From Burkholderiales bacterium (GTDB lineage Bacteria; Pseudomonadota; Gammaproteobacteria; Burkholderiales; Burkholderiaceae_C): a DNA stretch of 64,000 bases. Location of the stretch: the NCBI GenBank assembly GCA_016223165.1, contig JACRPO010000017.1, positions 62,001-126,000 on the forward strand, given 5' to 3'. Under the pieces are notes generated by a model. It saw only the letters and a list, made by a program, of their open reading frames with translations, ran no database searches and was not told the DNA's origin. Below are positions 8,879 through 17,773 of the stretch, piece by piece. The position numbers and the translations under genes were made by a program. Position 1 is the first letter of the stretch. Every line of letters starts with the position of its first letter.

Positions 8879-9712
8879 TCAGTTCCTGGCCGACGGGAAC
8901 AGGCGCGACTTGGCCATCACGCGCAGCTGGTTGTCGACGCTCGCGACGCCGGCGACGGCAGCGGCGACACGGCCGGCCGCCTCGCACTCATCGGCGGTCA
9001 TGACGATGCCGCGCAACTTCACGCAGCCCTGCACGGCCTCGATCGTCACGTCGACCTGCGTGGTCGCCTCGTCGCTGCGCAGCGCCGAGCGCACGCGCGC
9101 GCTGAGCGCCATGCCCTGCAGCAGCGCGCGCGAGGCCTCGGTCTCGGCGAACTCCGGACGCGCCAGCAGGGCCTTGACCTGCTGCACGCAGGTTTCGACG
9201 GAGAGCCGGTCGGTGTTGAGCACCATGTCGAACAGGGCCGGGTCGCCCCAGTCGACGCCGAACTGCTCGTGCATGCGCGTTGCGTTCGAGTGGTCGCTGC
9301 GCCGGATCTCGTTCTCCGCCAGCTCGCGGTCGTCGGTCTCGAGCTGTGCCATCAGCCAGTCGACGCGCTTCTCGAACGGCCGCATGATGCGCACGCACGG
9401 CACGTGCGGCACGGCGCGCAGCAGCAGGGTCGCGCCCCAGCCGCGCAGCACGACGTTGCCGCGCGCCGCCGTCTCGAGCACCTCCTCGGCCGTGTAGACG
9501 GCGATGCTGGCGCGGTCGGCGGTCAGGCGCTCAATCGGGCCCGCCTTGCCGGCGCGCAGGCGGCTGATCAGGCTCCTGGGCACGTGCATCTTCTCGGCCA
9601 CGCGGTCGGCCACCTCGTGTTGCAGCGTGGCCAGGTTCAGCTCGTCGGCAAGCTGCTCGGCGACGTCCTGGGCCAGCGAGCCCATGCCCTGGGTCAGTGC
9701 GACAACGGCCAT
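8879..9712 (-). CDS. Cytidylate-kinase-like protein with C-terminal BON domain
   Basis: A 277-residue protein. Residues 1-~195 resemble the cytidylate-kinase-like family: an N-terminal loop where a P-loop would be (TQGMGSLAQDVAEQL), the charged helix KRVDWLMAQL, and a region like the CMP-binding lid. The loop lacks the Gly-Lys-Ser/Thr of a working P-loop, so kinase activity is doubtful. Residues ~200-268 form a BON-like domain (VDVTIEAVQGCVKLRGIV, then VASVDNQLRVM), typical of envelope or ligand-binding proteins. It is the last gene after tctC-tctB-tctA on the same strand, which suggests a role tied to that transporter. The function is not known. GGGGAG with a 7-base spacer supports the ATG. 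Confidence 0.65.
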   Translation of the reverse strand: MAVVALTQGMGSLAQDVAEQLADELNLATLQHEVADRVAEKMHVPRSLISRLRAGKAGPIERLTADRASIAVYTAEEVLETAARGNVVLRGWGATLLLRAVPHVPCVRIMRPFEKRVDWLMAQLETDDRELAENEIRRSDHSNATRMHEQFGVDWGDPALFDMVLNTDRLSVETCVQQVKALLARPEFAETEASRALLQGMALSARVRSALRSDEATTQVDVTIEAVQGCVKLRGIVMTADECEAAGRVAAAVAGVASVDNQLRVMAKSRLFPSARN

Positions 9713-9720
9713 CTTCGTGC

Positions 9721-9747
9721 TCCCCGTGTTCCGCGTGTTCCGCGTGC
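9721..9747 (-). repeat. 9-bp tandem array, 3 copies, between tctA and the kinase-BON gene
   Basis: Three 9-bp units on the minus strand (ACACGCGGA-like; plus strand TCCCCGTGT, TCCGCGTGT, TCCGCGTGC) lie immediately upstream of the kinase-BON ATG. The last unit contributes the GGGGA of its ribosome-binding site, so repeat number could change translation spacing. Confidence 0.75.
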
Positions 9748-9769
9748 GCCCTCGTGCCCGCCTTCGCGC

Positions 9770-11296
9770 TCAGGTCGACCCGTCGGCGAGGGCACCCTTG
9801 TCCTTGCCCCGCCTCAGCCCGGCGAGCATCTTCGAGATCAACGGCCAGCCGAGCAGGACCAGCGCCAGCGTCGTGATCGAGCCCACGAGCGGGTTGGACC
9901 ACATGATCGTGAGGTCGCCCTGCGACACGAGCATCGCCTGCCGGAACGAATCCTCGGCCTTGTCGCCCAGCACCAGCGCCAGCACCAGCGGTGCCAGCGG
10001 GTAGTCGAGCTTCTTGAACACGTAGCCGACGACGCCGAACAGCAGCATGAGCCAGATGTCGAGCATCGCGCTGTGCACCGTGTAGGCGCCGATGGCGCAG
10101 ATGACGATGATCACCGGCGCGATGATCGAGAACGGGATGCGCAGGATCGACGCGAAGAACGGCACCGTCAGCAGCACGACGATGAGGCCGACGAGGTTGC
10201 CCAGGTACATCGAGGCGATCAGGCCCCAGACGAACTCCTTCTGCTCGACGAAGAGCAGCGGGCCGGGCTGCAGGCCCCAGATCAGCAGGCCGCCGAGCAG
10301 CACCGCCGCCGTGGGCGAGCCCGGAATGCCGAGGGCCAGCATCGGCAGCAACGCACTCGTGCCGGCGGCATGCGCGGCCGTCTCCGGCGCGACCACGCCT
10401 TCGATCTCGCCGGTGCCGAACTTCGCGCCGTTGCGGCTCATCTTCTTGGCCAGGCCGTAGCTCATGAACGACGCCGGCGTCGCGCCGCCGGGCGTGATGC
10501 CCATCCAGATGCCCACCAACGCGCTGCGCAGCGACGTGACCCAGTAGCGCGGCAGTTCCTTCCAGGTCTGCCAGACCACCTTCGGGTTGAGGCGCGCCGA
10601 CTTGCCGGAGAAGTTCAGCCCCTCCTCCATCGACAGCAGGATCTCGCCGATGCCGAACAGGCCGATCACGGCGATCAGGAAGTCGAAGCCGCGCAGCAGC
10701 TCGGTCAGGCCGAAGGTCAGGCGCAGCTGGCCGGTCATCGTGTCGACGCCGACCGCCGCGAGCGCGAAGCCCAGGCACATCGCGACGAGGATCTTGAGCG
10801 GGTTGCCCTTGCCCATGCCGACGAAGCTGCAGAAGGTCAGCAGGTAGACCGAGAAGAACTCCGGCGCGCCGAACTTCAGCGCGAACCTGGCCACCAGCGG
10901 CGCGAGGAAGGTGATCATCAGCACCGCGATCAGCGCACCGATGAACGACGAGGTGAACGCCGCCGTCAGCGCCTCGCCCGCGCGCCCCTTCTGGGCCAGC
11001 GGATAGCCGTCGAACGTGGTCGCCACCGACCAGGGTTCACCCGGTATGTTGAAGAGCACCGACGTGATCGCGCCGCCGAACAGCGCGCCCCAGTAGATGC
11101 ACGACAGCATGACGATGGCCGAGGTCGGCGACATCGAGAAGGTCAGCGGCAGCAGGATGGCGACGCCGTTGGCGCCACCCAACCCGGGCAGCACGCCGAT
11201 CAGCACGCCCAGCACGATGCCGACGAACATCAGTGCCAGGTTCAGCGGCGTCAGCACCACCGAGAAGCCGTGCAGCAGGGAGCCGATTTCTTGCAT
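9770..11296 (-). CDS. tctA: Tripartite tricarboxylate transporter, large membrane subunit (TctA family)
   Basis: A 508-residue integral membrane protein with about 11-12 hydrophobic helices. It carries the family landmarks GVLPGLGGANGVAILLPLTF near the N-terminus, NIPGEPWSVATTFDGYPLAQ, and the second-half repeat IPGSPTAAVLLGGLLIWGLQPGP. TctA is the channel-forming subunit of sodium-driven, binding-protein-dependent carboxylate import. Gene order tctC-tctB-tctA on one strand is complete. The substrate cannot be read from sequence, but tctC shares an operator with the oxalate operon, so a dicarboxylate such as oxalate is a candidate. Confidence 0.95.
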   Translation of the reverse strand: MQEIGSLLHGFSVVLTPLNLALMFVGIVLGVLIGVLPGLGGANGVAILLPLTFSMSPTSAIVMLSCIYWGALFGGAITSVLFNIPGEPWSVATTFDGYPLAQKGRAGEALTAAFTSSFIGALIAVLMITFLAPLVARFALKFGAPEFFSVYLLTFCSFVGMGKGNPLKILVAMCLGFALAAVGVDTMTGQLRLTFGLTELLRGFDFLIAVIGLFGIGEILLSMEEGLNFSGKSARLNPKVVWQTWKELPRYWVTSLRSALVGIWMGITPGGATPASFMSYGLAKKMSRNGAKFGTGEIEGVVAPETAAHAAGTSALLPMLALGIPGSPTAAVLLGGLLIWGLQPGPLLFVEQKEFVWGLIASMYLGNLVGLIVVLLTVPFFASILRIPFSIIAPVIIVICAIGAYTVHSAMLDIWLMLLFGVVGYVFKKLDYPLAPLVLALVLGDKAEDSFRQAMLVSQGDLTIMWSNPLVGSITTLALVLLGWPLISKMLAGLRRGKDKGALADGST

Positions 11297-11345
11297 GACG
11301 GGACCGCCCTTGGGTGACGTGGGGTGGTGTGGCGTGGTCGACGGG

Positions 11346-11873
11346 TCAGTAGCCGAGGAAGGCCAGCGGGTTGAGCGCGCCCTTGTACAGCGGCACCTTG
11401 AACCAGACCTCGAACATCGCGAAGAAGAGCGCGTTCACCGCGACACCGACGATCGCGCTGCGCAGCACCGCGTAGCGGCCGAGCACGACCATGAACAGCG
11501 CGATGAAGATCGCCGACGCGACGTAGATGCCGAGCACCATGATCCCCGCCACGTAGGCGACGCAGGGGCCCAGCACCGACAGCACGCGCTTGAGCTGCAC
11601 GCTGTCGACGAAGGTGCGGGTGTCGGTCCTTCTCGCGCTCAGCGCCTGCACGAAGATGCCGACGCTGCAGACGACCAGGATCAACCCGATGTAGAAGGGG
11701 AAGTAGCCCGCGCCGGGCCCGTCCTCACGCCAGTCGGCGCCGAGGCGGCGGGCCTCGATGACGACGATCGCGCCGATCACCGCCAGGCAGGCGGCGACGA
11801 CGAGGTCGGCGGTGGAGTTGCGGGCCAGCGGCCTGGCCGCCTCTTCGCCGGAGGAAGGTTGCTCATGCGCCAT
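11346..11873 (-). CDS. tctB: Tripartite tricarboxylate transporter, small membrane subunit (TctB family)
   Basis: A 175-residue protein with four predicted membrane helices: residues ~25-43 (LVVAACLAVIGAIVVI), ~58-77 (FYIGLILVVCSVGIFV), a third around 100-130 and a fourth near 145-160. It fits the poorly conserved TctB family in length and position. AGGAG with a 6-base spacer precedes the ATG at 11873. Fifty bases separate it from tctA. A 12-bp tandem array lies in the leader about 40 bases upstream. Confidence 0.9.
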   Translation of the reverse strand: MAHEQPSSGEEAARPLARNSTADLVVAACLAVIGAIVVIEARRLGADWREDGPGAGYFPFYIGLILVVCSVGIFVQALSARRTDTRTFVDSVQLKRVLSVLGPCVAYVAGIMVLGIYVASAIFIALFMVVLGRYAVLRSAIVGVAVNALFFAMFEVWFKVPLYKGALNPLAFLGY

Positions 11874-11913
11874 CGCGAGCTCCTGGAGGCAAGCGGAACG
11901 GATGCGGGGACGA

Positions 11914-11973
11914 ATTCATGGGCCGATTCATGGACCAACTCATGGGCCAACGCATGGGCCAACTCATGGACGA
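11914..11973. repeat. 12-bp tandem array, 5 copies, upstream of tctB
   Basis: Five contiguous 12-bp units close to ACTCATGGGCCA (11914-11925, -937, -949, -961, -973), followed by a decayed sixth. Variation is limited to a few positions per unit. It lies in the 233-base gap between the tctC stop and the tctB start, about 40 bases before tctB. The rest of the gap shows nothing recognisable. Confidence 0.9.
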
Positions 11974-12106
11974 GCGTGGGCCAACCGTCCGGCCTCGGAG
12001 CACGCCGTGCCCGTTGCCGACAGGCCGCAACCCAGGCGTTCAGGGTGGCGGAGTCGGGCGCGTCGGCAGGCGCGCCCGCCCCGCCGACACCGCGCCCCTC
12101 CGGCCC

Positions 12107-13147
12107 TTATTTGGCGAGGAAGCCCGCCTCGGTCATCAGCGTGCGGTGGGTGGCCTCGGCGGCCGTGAGCCACTTCGCGAACTCGGCGCCGGTCATCGCC
12201 GACTGGTTGAACGCGCCCTTCTCCATGAACTCTTTCCAGTCGGGCGTCGCGCGCACCTTGTTCAGCAGGTCGACATAGAAGGCCACCTGGTCGGGCGTGA
12301 CCCCCGGCGCCATGAAGATGCCGCGCAGCATCACGTAGTCGGTCTTCACGCCGGCCTCGGAGCAGGTCGGGATGTCGTTCCACGACATCGTGGTGGTGAT
12401 CTTTTCCTTGTAGGGCATGCGCTGGTCGTCGAAGACGCATAGCGGCCGCAGCGCGCCGGCGCGCCACTGCGCGACGGCCTCGATCGGGTTGTTGACGGTC
12501 GAATCGACGTGCTTGCCGACGAGCTGCACGGCGACATCGCCGCCGCCCTTGAACGGCACGTAGATGAACTTCGTGCCGGTGGCCCTTTCCAGGCCGACGG
12601 TGAGGATCTGGTCCTCCTGCTTCGAGCCGGTGCCGGCCATCTTCATCTTGCTGGGGCCGGCCGCCTTCACGGCCGCGACGTACTCGCCGGCGGACTTGTA
12701 GGGCGACTCGGCGTTGACCCACAGCACGAACTGGTCGAGCGCCAGCATCATCACCGGCGTCATGTCCTTCCAGTTGAACGGCACGCCGGTGGCCAGCGGT
12801 GTCGTGAACAGGTTCGACAGCGTGATGATGATCTTGTGCGGCTCGCCCTTCGCACCCTTGACGTCGAGAAAGCCCTCGGCACCGGCGCCACCGGACTTGT
12901 TGACGACGACGAGCGACTCCTTCATCAGCTTGTGCTTGACGACGATGCCCTGGATCAGCCGGGCCATCTGGTCGGCGCCGCCGCCGGTGCCGGCAGGGAC
13001 CACGAACTCGACCGGCTTGCTCGGCTCCCAGGCCAGGGCCGCGCCGGCCAGCGACAGCCCCGCCAGGGCCACGGCGGCGCGGCGGCACAAGCCCGGCGCG
13101 AGCGTCGTGTTGACCGGCGAACGGGTGTTCTTCTGAAGTGCTTGCAT
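12107..13147 (-). CDS. tctC: Periplasmic solute-binding protein of the tripartite tricarboxylate transporter (Bug/TctC family)
   Basis: A 346-residue Bug-family receptor that would deliver a carboxylate to TctA/TctB. A signal peptide with a twin-arginine-like n-region (CRRAAVALAGLSLAGAALA) ends near residue 35. The mature start WEPSKPVEFVVPAGTGGGAD is the standard Bug opening, and later motifs include VVNKSGGAGAEG and VPFKGGGDVAVQLVGKHVDST. In-frame starts exist further up to 13261, but AGGAG with a 7-base spacer picks the ATG at 13147. A TTGAC-N4-GTCAA box lies 62-75 bases upstream. Bug proteins are greatly expanded in Burkholderiales, and their ligands vary. Confidence 0.93.
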   Translation of the reverse strand: MQALQKNTRSPVNTTLAPGLCRRAAVALAGLSLAGAALAWEPSKPVEFVVPAGTGGGADQMARLIQGIVVKHKLMKESLVVVNKSGGAGAEGFLDVKGAKGEPHKIIITLSNLFTTPLATGVPFNWKDMTPVMMLALDQFVLWVNAESPYKSAGEYVAAVKAAGPSKMKMAGTGSKQEDQILTVGLERATGTKFIYVPFKGGGDVAVQLVGKHVDSTVNNPIEAVAQWRAGALRPLCVFDDQRMPYKEKITTTMSWNDIPTCSEAGVKTDYVMLRGIFMAPGVTPDQVAFYVDLLNKVRATPDWKEFMEKGAFNQSAMTGAEFAKWLTAAEATHRTLMTEAGFLAK

Positions 13148-13208
13148 TTCATGTCTCCTGTTCATCGACGGACATTGTGATGCTGGACCTTGTCGGCTCG
13201 GCATCCCA

Positions 13209-13241
13209 TTGACCGCAGTCAACGACCGCGGGTCAACGACC
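13209..13241 (-). promoter_or_regulatory. FNR/Crp-type operator upstream of tctC
   Basis: TTGAC-CGCA-GTCAA at 13209-13222 has the same arms and spacer length as the box before oxc. The sequence GTCAACGACC is repeated 14 bases further on (13218-13227 and 13232-13241), adding an extra half-site. It lies 62 bases before the tctC start; the divergent HDAC-like gene starts 126 bases to the other side. Control by the neighbouring Crp/Fnr protein is inferred from the match. Confidence 0.75.
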
Positions 13242-13347
13242 CCCGTGGTAGTACCGATCATGCGCTCGCGGGGTTTTCCCTAGTTCGATGGTGCTCCCCT
13301 GCGGCAGACGAAGCACACTTGGAACCTCCTGTGCTGCCGCGCCTGCG

Positions 13348-14280
<933 letters not shown>

Positions 14281-14353
14281 TCGAGCGGGCTTCGGCCACG
14301 CCGCGAGCGCGTGCGATCCGTCCGCGCGGGACGGGGCTGCACTATGCTCGGGC

Positions 14354-16225
14354 ATGCATGCCAAGGAGGGAGTCGCCGTTGCCGCCACGGTGACGGCGGT
14401 GGCCACGCCGCTGCTGGTCGTGCATTGGGGCGCGCTCGGGCACGGCATCTTCGCGCAGACGCTGGCCGTGCTGCTGTGGGGCGTGGCCGTCGCCGCATGG
14501 GCCCATCTCTCGAGCCCGGCCGGGGTGCCCTGGCGGTCGTTGGCGCCGTTGCTGCTGGCGCTCGGCCTCGTCGGCCTCGGCGTGGCCGTGAGCGCGGCGA
14601 TCAACGGCGCACCGGGGGGCGTGTGGCTCGGCTCACTGGGCGTGCTCGCCGCGGCCGTGACGGTGGCGGTGTCGGGCGCGCGCGCGGCGCGCCTGCATCC
14701 GGAGTGGGCGACGCGCACGCTGATGTGGGGGCTGGTGATCGCCGGCGTCGCCTCGCTCGTGGTGGCCGCGCTGCAACTCGTGGCGCCGGGCTGGGCCGAT
14801 CCGGCCTGGGTCGCGCCGGTGCGCACGCCCGGCCGTGCGAGCGCCAATCTCGACCAGCCGAACCACCTCGCGACGCTGCTCCTTTGGTCGTGGCTGGCGG
14901 TGGCGGCGTGGACCGCACGCGTACCGGAGCCCGCCGCTGGCGATGGCCCCGCGCCCGGCTCCTCCGCCGATGCCGCCGGCACGGCGAGCGGACCCTCGAC
15001 GCCTGCCGGCACCACCGCACCTGCACCCGCGGCCGGCGGCTGGGCCTTCGTGCTGGCCTTCGGGCTGCAGGCCGGTGTCGTGGCCACCGCCTCGCGCGCC
15101 GGCCTCCTGGCGAGCATGGCCATCGGCCTGTGGGCGGCGCTGGACCGGCGGCTGCCGCGGCCCACGGCGTGGCTGCTGTGGATCACCGCCCTCGGGGGGC
15201 TGGCGATGACGGTCGGGCGGGCGCTGATGACGCCGGTCACGTCGTTGGCGACCAGCGCTTCGCTGGTGCGGCCGGGCGCGCGCGGCGGCGTCTTCATCGA
15301 TGCGCTGCAGCTGATCCGCGAACAGCCCTTCGGCGGCGTCGGCTGGATGGAGTTCCAGCTCGCGTGGTCCTTGTCGCCGCTCGGCGACCGCGGGCCGCGC
15401 TACTTCGATCATCCGCACAACATCGTGCTCGGCCTGATCGTCGAGCTCGGCCTGCCGCTCGGCCTGGCCATCTGCGCTTGCCTGGTCTGGGGTGCGCTCG
15501 CGCTGCTGCGCTCGCTGCGCCAGGTGGCGCCGGCCTTCCAGACACGCGCGCTGATGCTCGCCGCCATGCTGGCGCTGATCGGCCTGCACAGCCTGTTCGA
15601 CGCGCCGTTCTGGTATGCCTACCTGCTGCTGCCCTCGGCCTGGGCCTGGGGCTGCCTCGTCGCGCTCGAGCACGCCCGGGCGCTGCCGCCGGCGCATACC
15701 CGGCTGGCTTCGGTGCGCGCGCGGCCGACCCCCGCCGCCACGCGCGCACCCGCCAACGCGAGAGCCGCGCGCGACGCACGCGTGCGCGGCATCCTGGCCG
15801 CGGCCGGCATCGCGCTCGCCGCGGGCGCCTATGCCGCCTGGCTCGATTTCCGGCGCGTGCTGCCCACCGTGATGCCGCAGGCGCAGGCCGCTTCTGCCGC
15901 GACGGCGCGCACCGATGGCGGCAGCCGGCTCTTCGGCTACTACGGCGATCAACAACGCGCGCTCGGTTCGGCGCCGGCGCCGCCGGATCTGTTCCGCAGC
16001 GCGCGCTGGGTGTGGCTGGACACCGAACTGCTCGCCGCCTGGATCGCCGCGCTCGAGAGCGCCGGCCGCCACGACGAGGCGCGCTTCCTGATGCAGCGCG
16101 CGCTCGAGTTCCGCGATCCGGCCTACGCGCCGTGGCTCGCACAGTGCCGCGTCGTGGAGCCGCTGGAGCCGCCCTCGCGCTGCCGGGCGCCGAAGCGCGC
16201 GCCGCACTGGCGCGAGTTCCGCTGA
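14354..16225 (+). CDS. O-antigen ligase / PglL-type O-oligosaccharyltransferase-like membrane protein
   Basis: A 623-residue inner-membrane protein with ~11 hydrophobic segments. RASANLDQPNHLATLLLW (~170-187) is the signature found in PglL-type O-oligosaccharyltransferases. The Wzy_C-like periplasmic loop contains GVGWMEFQ and DHPHNIVLGLIVELGLPLGL, with the conserved HPHN. A soluble C-terminal part (~500-623) follows. PglL-type enzymes move lipid-linked glycans to pilins or other secreted proteins. No pilin or glycan-synthesis gene is nearby, so the acceptor is unknown. WaaL-type ligase activity cannot be excluded. Confidence 0.8.
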   Translation: MHAKEGVAVAATVTAVATPLLVVHWGALGHGIFAQTLAVLLWGVAVAAWAHLSSPAGVPWRSLAPLLLALGLVGLGVAVSAAINGAPGGVWLGSLGVLAAAVTVAVSGARAARLHPEWATRTLMWGLVIAGVASLVVAALQLVAPGWADPAWVAPVRTPGRASANLDQPNHLATLLLWSWLAVAAWTARVPEPAAGDGPAPGSSADAAGTASGPSTPAGTTAPAPAAGGWAFVLAFGLQAGVVATASRAGLLASMAIGLWAALDRRLPRPTAWLLWITALGGLAMTVGRALMTPVTSLATSASLVRPGARGGVFIDALQLIREQPFGGVGWMEFQLAWSLSPLGDRGPRYFDHPHNIVLGLIVELGLPLGLAICACLVWGALALLRSLRQVAPAFQTRALMLAAMLALIGLHSLFDAPFWYAYLLLPSAWAWGCLVALEHARALPPAHTRLASVRARPTPAATRAPANARAARDARVRGILAAAGIALAAGAYAAWLDFRRVLPTVMPQAQAASAATARTDGGSRLFGYYGDQQRALGSAPAPPDLFRSARWVWLDTELLAAWIAALESAGRHDEARFLMQRALEFRDPAYAPWLAQCRVVEPLEPPSRCRAPKRAPHWREFR

Positions 16226-16256
16226 CCGGCCCGCCTGGAGACCGCGCCTCGAAGCG

Positions 16257-17768
16257 TCAGCGCACGAGAACGGCTCTCGCCGCCGCGCCCTCGGCCGCTG
16301 TTGCCGCCGGCGACGTATCGGCAGCCTCGGCCTCGAGCGGCTTGCTCGCGGGCGCCATCCGCGCCAGGTGCCGGATCGAATTCGCGTAGTAGCGCAGCAG
16401 CGCTTCCTCCGCTGCGCGCGCGCGGTACAGCCCGGCCTCCTCGTCGACGAGGTGCCGCTGCACGAGCATGCGCAGGCCGGCGCTGACGGCGTAGTCCCAG
16501 TCGCTGCGCGGCACGTAGATGCGCGCGCCGCCCGCCTGCAGCTGTGCCACGAGCGTCGCCACCTCGGCCTTGATCTCGAACTCGCTGCGTGCGCGGGCCG
16601 CGTCTTCGAGCACCACCGTGGCCACCAGCGGCACCGGCAACACCGGCACGAGACGGCCCACCTCGCCCATCAGGTGCCGGCCGAGCGCCGCCACCTCGGC
16701 CTGGCGCGCGCTCTTGTCGAGGCCGTCGATCGCGACGCCGCGCGACGCCAGCCATGCACGCACCGACACCGGCGTGCCGAAGTTGACGCAGGCGTAACCG
16801 AAGCGATGCCAGCGGCTGCGCAACAGCAGGCCGACCTGGCCGGCAACGAAGGCGAGCGTGTTCCAAGCCGCGCGCAGGCCGCCGGTGCGCGCTGCGGCCG
16901 CGTCGCCGGCGCGCAGCTGCGTGCGGTCTTCGAGCACGCGGTCGTAGTTCAGGCCGAGCGGCACGAAGACGAGGTCGCGCTCACCCTCGGGGTGGTAGCC
17001 GCGCAGCATGTAGTCGAGCACGCCGAAGCGCGGCTCGCGCAGCGCGCCGTCGCGCGTCAGGCCGCCCTCGGGGTAGACGGCCTGGGTCACGCCGGCCTCG
17101 GTGGCCATGGCGATGTAGCGCTCGAGCACGCGGCGGTAGAGGTCGTCCTTCGAGTTGCGGCGCACGAAGTAGGCGCCCATGGCGCGGATGAGCTGCTGCA
17201 GCCCGATGACGCGTGCCCATTCGCCCACCGCATAGGACAGCGCCGCGCGCTCCGCCGCCAGGTAGCTGGCGACGATGTAGTCCATGTTGCTGCGGTGGTT
17301 CATGACGAAGACCACCGTCGCCGTCTCCGCGATGGCCTCGAGGCCGGCGTCGTCGGTGTAGCCGATGCGCACGCGGTACAGCGCCTGCGACAGGCGCTTG
17401 CCGATCCAGTAGCCGACACGGAAGTAGACGAAGGCGTTGAAGGCCGGCACGATCTCGCGCGCATAGCGCTGCACCTGGTCGAGCGCCACCTCGTGCGGCA
17501 TGCCACGTTCGTTGGCGAAGGCCTTCGCCGACTGCTGCACCTTGTCGTCGAAGACGAGGCGGTCGATGAGGACCTGGCGGCGGATCTGCTGGAAGGGTCG
17601 CGGCTGGATCTTGAGCCGCTCGCGCACCTCGGCCAGCACCTTGGCGGCGCGGCTGCGCACGTACCACCGCGCCGAGGGCAGGAGCAGGCGGTCGAGCAGA
17701 GCCCAGGCGGCCAGGCCGCCCGCCACCAGCGCGAGCCACAACGGGACCTCGACGCTGGTGCCGAACAC
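16257..17768 (-). CDS. PlsB-like glycerol-3-phosphate / 1-acylglycerol-3-phosphate acyltransferase
   Basis: A 503-residue acyltransferase with one N-terminal membrane segment (VPLWLALVAGGLAAWALL). The HX4D motif is NHRSNMDYI (~170), and the phosphate-binding motif is YPEGGLTRDG (~235). It fits the PlsB/PlsC superfamily and would acylate a glycerophospholipid precursor at the membrane. The GTG at 17768 lies 5 bases after the stop of the RND pump, so the two are probably co-translated. The reading frame stays open far upstream inside the pump gene, but that part is opposite-frame shadow. The pairing of an RND permease with an acyltransferase suggests a lipid link, but this is only context. Confidence 0.85.
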   Translation of the reverse strand: MFGTSVEVPLWLALVAGGLAAWALLDRLLLPSARWYVRSRAAKVLAEVRERLKIQPRPFQQIRRQVLIDRLVFDDKVQQSAKAFANERGMPHEVALDQVQRYAREIVPAFNAFVYFRVGYWIGKRLSQALYRVRIGYTDDAGLEAIAETATVVFVMNHRSNMDYIVASYLAAERAALSYAVGEWARVIGLQQLIRAMGAYFVRRNSKDDLYRRVLERYIAMATEAGVTQAVYPEGGLTRDGALREPRFGVLDYMLRGYHPEGERDLVFVPLGLNYDRVLEDRTQLRAGDAAAARTGGLRAAWNTLAFVAGQVGLLLRSRWHRFGYACVNFGTPVSVRAWLASRGVAIDGLDKSARQAEVAALGRHLMGEVGRLVPVLPVPLVATVVLEDAARARSEFEIKAEVATLVAQLQAGGARIYVPRSDWDYAVSAGLRMLVQRHLVDEEAGLYRARAAEEALLRYYANSIRHLARMAPASKPLEAEAADTSPAATAAEGAAARAVLVR

Positions 17769-17773
17769 GGCGG

